Source of the DNA: Haliclystus octoradiatus
Lineage: Eukaryota; Cnidaria; Staurozoa; Stauromedusae; Haliclystidae
NCBI GenBank assembly: GCA_916610825.1
Contig: OU744447.1
Location: 132,001 to 196,000 of the forward strand
Reading direction: 5' to 3'
Length of the DNA: 64,000 bases
Positions 44,204-64,000 of the stretch are shown in pieces (the stretch's first letter is position 1; each line of letters opens with the position of its first letter). The position numbers and the translations under genes were made by a program. The notes below the pieces were generated by a model. The model saw only the letters and a list, made by a program, of their open reading frames with translations. It was not told the DNA's origin and ran no database searches.

Positions 44204-44673
44204 ACCAAATCTATGCTCTGAAGAGGGGGATTCTCTGGTGATTCCTAGTAGGATCAAGCCTACGAAACTACTAAAAATGTTTCACTGTTCTGCCTGTAGA
44301 CAAATTCAAATTAGGACAGGCGACTGACTTTAGAAAGGCTAGAGATTGGCATACAACTGCTAATAAAGATGAAAGTAACCACGCAGAAAATAAAATAATT
44401 ATCATCCTCTGATGGCATGGCCAAATTGAGATACATCGTCGGTACGACTGCCTTCACAATCAAAATGCGATATCGTACGTACGCTGCCTGCATTCACATG
44501 AATCAATGCCACTTCTTATAACTTATCTGTTGCATCCGAATTGAATAGTCGCTCGATCATTGTGCCTGGAAGAACGTCTCAACTCTAACACAACACAAAG
44601 CAGTTACCACATAAGAGACTGTTGATAACAGAAGACAAGAGGATGTTTTATCATGTTGAAATATATTTCATCA

Positions 44674-44679
44674 TTTATT
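44674..44679 (-). terminator. Candidate poly(A) signal of Vasa
   Basis: TTTATT on the plus strand (AATAAA on the minus strand), about 285 bp beyond the Vasa stop codon. Confidence 0.4.
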
Positions 44680-44962
44680 AACCACCCACAATTAATAGGC
44701 AGTATAGGAAAAAAAGAAAAGAAAACTTGAAGGAAAGACCCTTTCATGTCTGCAGGCATTCAGCCAACAATATCTAATTTAAGATGTACTACTGGCAAAT
44801 CCGTAAAATTAATTCAAATTCGAACTGTGATAAATCTGTGAATCGTTTGCGTCACGCGTTCTATTTGGATAGGGCGTTACATTGCTTAGCAGAAGTTAGC
44901 AGGGTAGCAACGTCATTGCTGGCAACAGGTGAGAGAAAAGTAACAATTGTGTGATCTCCATG

Positions 44963-55035
<10,073 letters not shown>

Positions 55036-55528
55036 CTTTTACTACCAACTTTTAAACGACACACTTCAAAAAAAGACAGAACGGCTGTAGTGAGAGAAAA
55101 CGAAAAATCATGAAAACACGTGCTAATAAATCAGGACCTGTGATTGGTTTATGTTAAACCGGATGTGAGCAGCACAGTCTAGAATCCAAACTCTTTGATG
55201 GCTATTTCCTGTTCATTTCAATAGATTTCCCGCGCTTTCTCTTTGATTACAGGAAACTGCTGCAAAACGTGACAACATTTTATATACTCAAATGTCCTAC
55301 ATTCAAACTTTATTTCAAGCACTGATATCTGGTATAACATATTCTTGATGCTATTTTAGACGACGATGATTGAAAACTGCCCTTCAGATAGAATTAATAA
55401 TATTATCACGAAATGACCATATTCTGTCTTTCTTACCACTTGAAAAATCAATTCAGCTGAAATTCAGATTGTTTGTGTCATTTTCACGAGTCAATAATGT
55501 ATTTTTAAAGTGGTAAGATCTGAATTGT

Positions 55529-55843
55529 GTGATAGATTCATTCATCCTATTTCCATTCAAAGAATATATATTTGGATTTACCACAAATATGAAATATCAT
55601 GATAGCTTTTCTATGCCTGCATATAGCCTGCATGCAGACCTAACTAAAGTTCATCCAACTTCAGGGGCCGTGCATTTCCCTAAAAGTGATACTCCCGTAA
55701 ATCTCTGTGGAGCTATGGCTGGAATCAGGAGTAAAAATACTCCCAGGTGTGATTCCAAGCAGGAATATAAATTATACTTAGATGAGTCATCATTAGGATT
55801 TATTCAACGATGTTGCAAATTACCTCATTTATTCTACTCATGA
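55529..55843 (+). other. Unidentified 104-codon open frame
   Basis: An open frame beginning MIDSFILFPFKEY. The part from about 55610 (PAYSLHADLTKVHPTSGAVH, FPKSDTPVNLCGAMAGIRSK) is less AT-rich than its surroundings. The minus strand is also partly open there. No domain, splice context or promoter was recognised. It may be a dispersed repeat rather than a gene. Confidence 0.2.
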
Positions 55844-56296
55844 CTGCTTTCATAGTCTTAGAACCATGGCCAGAGCATAAAAATATGGTGACGTGAAACC
55901 GAAAGTATAGCGCCGAGGTGTCAATTTTCAAAATCATTTATTCTATGATATCGGTCGTTTGTTTGAACACAAATTATGGTTTATGGCAGTACAAAGGTTT
56001 ATACTCGAACATAAAGTATTACTTGCCTGGCTCTTTTACATATACATTTGCTTTCATAAACAAGTGACATAATATTTTGACAACCTTATCTGCCTTTTAG
56101 GTAAGTTCTATAAACAGACATTTCATTTCCTTATAAATTATTTATGTGTTTGACGTCCTCTGTAGGAGGAATAGGCAAATCACCATAGAAGTGGCGTGGT
56201 ACTTTACATGCTTACTATGAAAATCAAAACATTACGCTACTGTTAGATAGCCATTCATTTGTAGCGCAAACTAATCCTAGGTGAAAACATTTTTAC

Positions 56297-56506
56297 CTGC
56301 CTCTCAATGATATTCAAAGCCACTGCTGTTTTGGTGGGGGAACACGGAGAGCGGCGTTCATCTTCATCCATTACTTTCTCCTGAGGAATGGCCAATGGCG
56401 TCCCTTCACTATTTCCTTTTGAAATGAAGTTTTTGCATCCTGCGCCTGGGGCCCCTGGGGCATTATCGCTTTGCTCCAAAGGGTTGTTTCGCAATCCACT
56501 GGACTC
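56297..56506 (-). CDS. Candidate internal exon of an unidentified minus-strand gene
   Basis: On the minus strand an acceptor (ATTTGCTACAG) and donor (CAG|GTAAAA) bracket exactly 70 codons without a stop, phase 0 at both ends. The peptide is soluble and low-complexity: SSGLRNNPLEQSDNAPGAPG, then KNFISKGNSEGTPLAIPQEK, VMDEDERRSPCSPTKTAVAL and NIIERQ. The base composition is clearly richer in G+C than the flanks. No domain was recognised. It lies 1.3 kb upstream of the Vasa start on the same strand, so an alternative 5' Vasa exon is conceivable but not supported by the sequence. Partner exons were not found. Confidence 0.4.
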
Positions 56507-58705
56507 CTGTAGCAAATATTTGATTGACTATTTTGGATAGTTAGATAGTAATGCAGACATTTCAAATCTTGTAATTCCAACAAGAAATGTCTAAGATACA
56601 ACCGTTTAGATCAACGTAGAATAGCATGATTTTCACAAACTTGGAGGTACAATAAAATTGACACAGTTGCAAAATTGAACGTAAAATTAAGATTTTTGAA
56701 CTCAGCTCAACGAGTTGCATCTTTGTTGAGTTGCATATATCTTTTTATCAAATTTATGAGGGGATGGCGAAAACGGCAGATTCCCTGTGGAATGACCCGT
56801 ATATGATTATATTCCCTGATAATTGAGCTACTATAACGCAACATTAAATCTCAAGAAAAATGCAAAACCTTTTGGGCATGACCTTTTCCGCAAACAAAAA
56901 GTTATGATAGGCTACTAGTATGCCTACGCATTTGTGACCAATGAGAAGTTGAGAACTGTTAATTGTTAACCAATGATAAGAAAGTAATTCCATACTCCAA
57001 ATTGTATTAGGCTGGAACTACAATGTTATTTAATGCCCTTGCAATGAAATATACCATGTATCCGTCTCGATATGTTCCAAACTCACAGCAACATTCATCG
57101 TTCTAAATTTGCTTTTACATATCGTAAAAGTTTGAATTAAGCCAAACATTTTGCCTTCCAAGTTAGTTTAAGCTTGGATCTAAACCAAGAAAAATAATTA
57201 GACTTATTCAGAGCAGTAACCTCGGAGGAACTTTTACACGAAAGGAGGGCATGTTTGGGGCAATATTTTGTTTATGTACAAATACACAGAATAGCGCTAA
57301 TTATTATACACTTATTATCATGTCTGAAATGAAAATCATTTTTAATTAGAGGAAATGACAATTCTATTGCATTGGTCCCTTTAAATGCACTACAGAGCTT
57401 CTAAGACATTCTAAATTTGAAAAGAAAATAGGGAAATGCCATCGTGCCCTACAGGGATTACGAGTGGTCCCCCCACTATTTCAGTTCACAAAACATCACT
57501 TTCTTAAACAGTTCAACGTTAAACTTTTCGGTTCTAAACTTTTTTACTGCAAATTTTCGGTTTTTATATTGTTTGGCTCTTGGCTCTTTATACGAGATCA
57601 TGCGACAATTGGAATATTCTGGCTTCCTGTCTAGCCTACCAAATTTTAAGAATTTAAGCTATTATTGATGATTTCTATATTGCTTTGAAGGATTTTTCAA
57701 GAGTTCGGTGATCCTACATTATATCCGGGTTCTACATCAAATAATAATTTTTATGTGTATTCAAGTAGGCCTACATTTTGAATCCTAATAATATACGGGG
57801 AGCACCTTTTTAATAGTTGCAAGCCTACACTTGTTACGGATTAGCCTAATATGCCAGACAACTTGCAAATCTCTTACATTCAATATCTGTTTATTTAAAA
57901 GCATGTTGAATGGCTTACTAATTCTGGGTGCATTTTCAAAATTACCATTATAGGCCTGCATAGCCTACTGTAGAATTAACGTTTCACAAACTGTTATAAT
58001 TTGTCATTGGACAGTTCATGATATTCGGGAATATGCAGTTTCTTCAAGGTTCACAAAATACCCTGCCCCTCTTGAACACTATCCCAGATACTTTCCCTGT
58101 TCTCAAGAGCTGATGTTGGGCTATATGCACAGAATAACCATCTGGTTTTAATACATTGTAATTTCGCTTGTTTTAGAAAAAGGATTCATGATGGAATTGC
58201 AGCAAGCTGACAACAATTTCCAAAATGGTCACCAAGTGGAATTTAGCAAACCTTCAAAGGTGACCCAGGAGATTGTTTTCTGATGTTCATGTCAACAAGT
58301 CTAATACAGAGTCTGTTGTGAGAAAGCAATCATCATTGATGGGCCGGATATTATTTTGAGTTCTCTGTAGATTAGGACTATTCTCAAGAAGAAATAATGA
58401 AGATGGATCATTCCTTCAACAATTTTGTCTTGTAATCACAAATGTGTCTGAGTAATTGTAAAGTCCAAGCGTTCATCAGAAGAGATTCACATTCTAAAAG
58501 AGATCTACAATCAGAAGAGGTGCATAGCCTACCAACTACTGATAATGTCATTTTGACGTCATCAATTGGTGTCATCTGGATTCCTTGTGTGTGATATCTA
58601 GAGTGTATGCGAACACGGATGTCTTTCTTGGTGTAGAATCCACAATCTTGAATTTACGCTGTCGCTGGTTGTTTATCAGCTTTGTTTGTCTGCTTTCTAT
58701 TTTAG
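56507..58705. other. Intergenic stretch, nothing recognised
   Basis: AT-rich sequence with only short random frames. It should contain promoter or untranslated sequence for the ENPP gene downstream. Confidence 0.4.
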
Positions 58706-58898
58706 TTTCAACAAAATCTTTTGAAATGGAAGGTTCAAATTGTGATTGTAAGTAGGCTAAATAATTATTTAAAACCGTTTTATTTTAATTCTGTCATTTG
58801 ATATTTATTTATAATTATTTTCATCTTCTATTTTTAGTGTTTTATTCTTGTTCTCATTTTTGTTATTGTCATCATCACTGTTGCTGTTAACAACGCAG
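58706..58898 (+). CDS. Tentative 5' exons of the ENPP gene with a membrane anchor
   Basis: Two phase-compatible segments, 58706-58747 (14 codons, acceptor TTCTATTTTAG, donor ATT|GTAAGT) and 58838-58898 (acceptor TATTTTTAG), read on as LLKWKVQIVICFILVLIF, VIVIITVAVNNA. That is a basic flank followed by a 20-odd-residue hydrophobic helix, as in type II anchored ENPP1/3-like enzymes. The second segment would end at CAG|GCAAGT, a GC-type donor. The phase does not fit the next recognised exon (60679), so at least one more exon would be needed. No start codon was identified. A chance hydrophobic frame cannot be excluded. Confidence 0.35.
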
Positions 58899-59700
58899 GC
58901 AAGTATCAATCTACCATCTACATTGAGACAATTCACTGAGCCCGGTGGATTGGCTCAGTGGATTGGCTTAGGTCACTCAGGTCATGCTGGCATATTCAAT
59001 GTAACTTTTTATAACATAATTAATAATTAGACAACTAGCCCGAGTTGGCTACTGTCAAATAGTCACCAAGGTCCTCCGAAGTGACTATTCGAGACGGTGG
59101 ACAACAAGAGCGAATTGTCTAATTGTTTTAGTGGAAACCAACTAGTGGTAGCCTACAAGCAAAACATATCAAAAATAAATTCTAACTATGTATTCGCTTT
59201 CTGCATAATCAATTTTAAATACAACCGTCAATCAAAGGCATCCATGACGACTGCATCGTCGTGATTTGGAGGATGAATTTTAATTTGACTTGATTCAGAT
59301 TTAATTTTTAAAACAAAACTGTTGGATATTAATACTGGCTACAAAATACAGCCCCACAAAATGGCAAACTCGAGAAGGTAACTATTGAGTATCTATAAAT
59401 ACATAATTGTTTGCAGTTTGTAATATAAAAGTTTGTTGTTTTTTATAAGCTTTTGCTGACTAGCGGACTAATTTATATCTGCAATGAAGTAGCGAGAAGT
59501 TGCGAGAAGATTGTTAAATAAGATTAAAATTGTATATGCATAGCTTGCCATTGAACAATCTCATCTCATATTTTGTTACTTGTTTTGTTTTCTCGGGGAC
59601 AGAAATTATAATTTACTCTCGTAATTCGTATAAAATTTTGAATCAAAAACATTTGCAAATCGCTTGTTTACTTTTTGGAATTTGCGAGAGAACTTGCCAG

Positions 59701-59726
59701 CGTTCACTATGAGAAAATAGTGAACG
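59701..59726. repeat. Short perfect hairpin
   Basis: CGTTCACTAT and ATAGTGAACG are exact reverse complements around a 6-nt loop, in the presumed ENPP 5' intron. Confidence 0.5.
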
Positions 59727-60678
59727 ATGGAGCAACCAATCATAATGCAGATCATCGAATAGTAGGACCCTAGTCGGTTTCGACTAAATGTTATTATTAT
59801 CCAGAAACAGAAATACCCTGTAAGTCCATAGGGTCAGTGTGGAGGAGACAGAAAATACTAGAAATGTTCAAGCAATAACTTTGATGATACAACGATGAAT
59901 GGTAAATTAGAAGAGGCAGATATTAATACATAGTCAATAATTTATGGTAGAATAATGCGCATACACAATGCATGAAATCCTCTGACCAAATAAGATAAGC
60001 AGCAAATCAAAGTTCAGTATGCAACAACGTAATAAAACGATAATCGATAATAAACAAACAACTGCTTGGTGACAATAACAACGGACATGATACAATATTA
60101 CATTACACTCTCATTCATTCTAATACAATTAACATCAACATTAAATAGGAAGTTGTTAAGATGAAATAATAGATATTATAAATACAAGCGATATTATATA
60201 AAACTACATACCCATTTATGATTGGTTGATTGAGAAATTAAATATTCGTTTGATGATTTGAGTCTAATTGATTTTCATCAAAATCTTTTATGTTTAGGAG
60301 AAGGTGAAAATGAAAAATATGTCATGAGAGGCTGCGAAAGGTAATTACCTATTTTTTCCCATGTCCTCAACTGATTTTGAGTAAGGCTAGCCTCAGGCTG
60401 ACACGACCCACCCTGTGTAAAGCTCATGAATGTGGAATTAACCAGATGTTTCTCAACTTTTCATGAATTGTCTTCACAGGAGACCAATCACTGGTTTAGT
60501 TAAATATGTTTCATAATTTCATATGCTAAATAGGTGACTGGCGTCAGGTAGCACTTCTTGGAACAGCGAATTCCTTAGAAAGCTAAATAGAAATCAACCA
60601 TGTTGATAACACATGTGGAATGTTCCAAAATGCCATTCGTTTGAAGAAAAATAAATAATGATGATCCTTTCTTCTCAG

Positions 60679-63600
60679 TTTTGACCGACCTACTGTTATT
60701 CTCATTGGAATCGATGGATTCATGGCGAAGTCAATGAACTCTTCATTTGCATCCAATTTAACTCTTTTGGGTAACGTAAAACAACTGAACATACCAAAAT
60801 AAGATTAAAAATCTTTTGTAATTTTGTTGAAATTTTATGAATGTAGAGTCACATATGCACTCTATTTTTAGGTGCCACTGGTGTCCAAGCTGATTACCTA
60901 CTGCCTCAATACCCAACATCAACCTTTCCTAATTTCTACTCCCTTGTTACGGTAAACACTGAAATCATATGAACTTTTAAGCAGTGCCACTGGTGTCCAA
61001 GCTGATTACCTACTGCCTCAATACCCAACATCAACCTTTCCTAATTTCTACTCCCTTGTTACGGTAAACACTGAAATCATATGAACTTTTAAGCAGTGCC
61101 ACTGGTGTCCAAGCTGATTACCTACTGCCTCAATACCCAACATCAACCTTTCCTAATTTCTACTCCCTTGTTACGGTAAACACTGAAATCATATGAACTT
61201 TTAAGCAGTTAATAACGTTTAAATGAGATATGACAAATTTGATCTTTGTAATGTGATTCGATATATTCAGAGATGCCAAAACATAACCCAGTTTAAGTGA
61301 GTACGCAATTGAGACAGTATTGCCCTACCGAAGGTATCCGTAACGAGTGGTTCTTTTTGCTAAGAGCAATGATTGTAAAAATACTCTTTACTGAATCTCA
61401 GCCACAACACTGCATATCAATTTCAACAGATCTCACGAGTATGCAATTTGAGCTAATCCTCCCTTCACCAAGTAAAGTGAAACATATATGTGACGACCAG
61501 CTATAAGAAGTGGGTAAATCGACCAAAAGTTTGATTTGTATGCACATTTTTTCAAAATCAAATCTTCTATCATACTAAATTGAACATACAGATTAATTAT
61601 TTGTATAAACCTCAATACCTATTTTTAGTTCGGCCAATGCATTCCTAAAGAATGCCGAAGCATGGCGTCATAAGCTGAGTCAAGTCGGGTCAATAGTGAG
61701 GTTGATAGAACCCACGTTTCAGATGCATGTAATTGAACATGCTCTATTCTGTGTCTGAACAATCTTAACTTAACATCAATGCTGACATCGGACGCCCAGA
61801 ATTTATTTAGACCTCTAATGGCTGTCATTACCTGGCCTCTATGTCGGGCTAAATCATCTGAAGGAGATGGAAGTACAGAACCTAGGCACATGAACGAATC
61901 TACACGTTCTATGTCACCATTTGATGTAGCAAGGTGTGCCTGTTTTATGCCTAAAGTAATAAATTTCGTCTTCGTCGTGTTAATTATCAAGCCCACCGTT
62001 TTACCAACCCGTTCAACTTCATCAAGAAGTTGTTGTGCATCAGATATGCTATTTTGTTAAGATACAGTAGCAATATCGTCAACGAATGAGAGGTCCAATA
62101 CGCTGCGCTCTGGATGACATGAAGACCTACGACGATCAAGGGTATAACCGGAAGAGTCAGGGCAAGAAATAGGAAAAACATAATCAATAAATAGAGTAAA
62201 AAAAGGGGCTTCTTCTACAAACAAAACACAGCTTCTATGAATTGGTGAAATCATCCTTCTAAAAATTAATAATATAAACTTTGCCTGCTATGCTTACTTG
62301 AGATACGTTGTGTGAATATGTGCAACCTATTATGCCACACGCCTCATTTGCATCATTTCACCGCGCTCAAGTTTAAAACTATCATTACCTTATTCTTTTA
62401 AGGTATAATGGTAATTCATAATCACAAACAAACAATTTTTTAAAATTCTATTTTACATCACAGGGTCTGTATCCAGAATCACACGGTATCGTCAGCAACA
62501 ACTTTTACAAAGGCAAAATGAAATTTGGGATGAGAGAGAAAGGAAGATTTGATAAAAGCTGGTGGGACTCGGGAGAACCGGTAATCTATTAAGCATGGTG
62601 ATATACAGCATGACGCTAGGTAGATGATAGATGATTCACTAACATTCGAGTAGCCACAGGAACACAATGGTCAATTCATAGATGATACAAATCTATAGGC
62701 ATAAATATTTAAATTGTTAATTCAAAATCTATAACTCCAGTTAATCAATGATTATATTGACTTTGAATCAGTTATTTTTGAGAAATAACTGTTTGAAAAA
62801 GTTACTGTTTTAAATCTTGTGAAACAAAGATTCGAAATTTAATGACGTTTGTGTGTCTTATGACATGACAAGTGACCACAATATGACTGCAATATCAATC
62901 ATTTGTCCACAACAACGACAAATTCAAAGATCACACCTGTTATCAAATACCCCCTACCCAAATCCCCGTGAATCACAACTGATTTATTAGAAACGCACGA
63001 GTCACAATGTTAAAGCTGGTAAAATTGTTACTGAATGTTTTATCCGTCCTCAGATTTGGATGACTGCTAAAAAGAACGGTTTGAAAAGTGCTTCCTTCTT
63101 TTGGGTTGGATCTGAGGCTAATGGTAAGATAGACTGTCATTACTGCGACAACAAGAGCTCTGTTGTGATCTTTATATTCTTTATTTGATTTGCGTTTGTT
63201 TTGCAGAAATGCATCCTGATTATTGGTTTGATTATGATGGGTATGTTTTGTAGATCATTTGTATATAACATCTGTATTTGTATTATCAATAAGGTGTTGT
63301 CTTATGTTGTTAACATCTGTATTATACATATAACTGTATTTAACATAAATAATTTATATTTTGTGAAACAGAAAAATTCCATTCAATCGCCGTGTTGAAA
63401 AAGTCCTTGATTGGATTGATATGAGGCCATCAGAAAGGTAAATTCACCTCTAGATAGAGATCACCTGTCCACCTGGGTCATTCCATATCAGCTTACTGGA
63501 ACGTTTAGAGGGGATTTAGCAGGACTAACGCACTTGGACCCAAGCAAAGTATGAGGGTCTGCAAGATGGGACATTTTGAATTCAAACTTGATCAATTCCA

Positions 63601-63895
63601 CAAAATTATAAAAAACTATAATATCATCTTAATCAACACTTCAGCCTTTCACGTTATCCTCTGATAGGTACCCTGTTGTCATGTGGTTTGAATGTTTAAA
63701 AACAACAATTTTGAAAAGTGCAAATACAAGCAACTACAGTTTTATATTAAATTGTAATCTATTATTGGCTATTTCATGACCTTTTTCTTAGAGGGAGTGA
63801 TTGTATTGTTTGTTTTTACCAGACCATCTTTGATTACCCTCTACTTCAATCAACCAGACCAATACCAGCATTCATTTGGTACATCATCAAATATG
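60679..63895 (+). CDS. ENPP-like: Ectonucleotide pyrophosphatase/phosphodiesterase family member, N-terminal catalytic part (cut by window end)
   Basis: ENPP enzymes hydrolyse nucleotide or phospholipid phosphodiesters outside the cell. Exons: 60679-60770, 60872-60951, 62464-62580, 63054-63123, 63207-63240, 63372-63437, 63823-63895; phases agree at each junction. Seen: PTVILIGIDGF with the first metal-binding Asp, then GVQADYLLPQYPTSTFPN, whose TFPN threonine is the family nucleophile, then the diagnostic SLVTGLYPESHGIVSNNFY, WWDSGEPIWMTA, SASFFWVGSEA and RRVEKVLDWID. The last exon reads PSLITLYFNQPDQYQHSFGT, holding the second-metal Asp and His. The GH of D..GH is replaced by QH. No somatomedin-B domains were recognised upstream. 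The frame continues past the window. The nucleophile exon is tandemly triplicated; only the first copy fits the reading frame. Confidence 0.92.
60873..61208 (+). repeat. Exact 112-bp tandem triplication of the ENPP nucleophile exon
   Basis: Three identical units (60873-60984, 60985-61096, 61097-61208). Each holds 79 nt of exon, its donor (ACG|GTAAAC) and the following 33 nt of intron. Copy 1 has acceptor TTTTAG|GTGCC; copies 2 and 3 have AAGCAG|TGCC, one base shorter, which shifts the frame. The junction therefore fell one base inside the exon. Confidence 0.97.
61311..61463 (-). mobile_element. tRNA-headed SINE, internally deleted copy
   Basis: GAGACAGTATTGCCCTACCG, AAGG at the left and GAGCTAATCCTCCC at the right match the two ends of the family. 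About 200 bp of the body between the CAATTTCAACAGATCTCA block and the tRNA head are missing. It lies in an ENPP intron. Confidence 0.75.
61600..62260 (-). mobile_element. LINE reverse-transcriptase fragment
   Basis: On the minus strand a first frame ends with SVLDLSFVDDIATVS (the FVDD catalytic box), and a second frame reads VGLIINTTKTKFITLG, DSFMCLGSVLPS, DVKLRLFRHRIEHVQLHASE, TWVLSTSLLTRLDSAYDAML. The order FADD, then INTTKTK, then YLGS, then LF...V..VLLYGSETW, is general for RTE/I/Jockey-type non-LTR elements. The two frames are offset by a shift around 61990-62060, so the copy is dead. It lies in the ENPP intron between the nucleophile exon and the YPESHG exon. Confidence 0.75.
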
Positions 63896-64000
63896 GTAAT
63901 CAGAAATAGAAATGTATTTGACATAAATGTTTTACTAATCTAACTATCGCACTTTATCCTTCACATGTATCTCCTATTCTCCTGCAAAATGGAAATGGAA

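Larger units (their letters stand above)
42625..44962. other. Convergent intergenic space between the BMP-like gene and Vasa
   Basis: Holds the two 3' UTRs. An AATAAA at 43031-43036 could serve the BMP-like gene, and TTTATT at 44674-44679 gives an AATAAA on the minus strand for Vasa. An 87-bp hairpin element lies at 44117-44203. No gene was recognised. Confidence 0.45.

Overview
This is animal nuclear DNA: AT-rich, with split genes, GT-AG introns and dense small transposons. Seven protein-coding genes can be read. The set, a Vasa with four CCHC knuckles and the invertebrate-style repeats fit a marine deuterostome such as an echinoderm or hemichordate. That placement is inference; no species marker is visible.

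Layout. (1) 1-4.7 kb: a 2.5-kb element with roughly 500-bp inverted arms, LINE tails and a degraded SINE, then the last exon of COX7C (+). (2) 5.9-6.1 kb: MRPS21 (-), intact in one exon. (3) 7.1-15.3 kb: a SARA/endofin-type FYVE gene (+), 17 coding exons, 1151 aa. (4) 16.4-35.0 kb: phosphoglucomutase PGM1 (-), 12 coding exons, 554 aa; its introns hold a 50-bp minisatellite, LINE and Penelope-like fragments, a 333-bp (ATT)n tract and several TIR elements. (5) 40.8-42.6 kb: a BMP-type TGF-beta ligand (+), two exons, 381 aa. (6) 45.0-55.0 kb: Vasa/DDX4 (-), nine coding exons, 679 aa, with nested TIR elements in its introns. (7) 58.7 kb to the window edge: the 5' part of an ENPP-family phosphodiesterase (+), whose nucleophile exon is followed by two further tandem copies.

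For SARA, PGM1, BMP and Vasa, the exon lengths sum to a multiple of three with matching phases at every junction, so these models are strong. Neighbouring genes strictly alternate in strand (+ - + - + - +). They do not form one pathway: COX7C and MRPS21 are mitochondrial, PGM1 is glycolytic/glycogen metabolism, SARA and BMP both belong to TGF-beta/BMP signalling, Vasa is germline, ENPP is ectonucleotide metabolism.

The most distinctive material is the transposon layer: an 87-bp element that is almost only two TIRs, with its 1-kb relative elsewhere in the window; three cases of one TIR element nested in another; a five-copy tRNA-headed SINE family; and the exact triplication of an ENPP catalytic exon. 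No viral or LTR element, CRISPR array or free-standing tRNA/rRNA gene was recognised.
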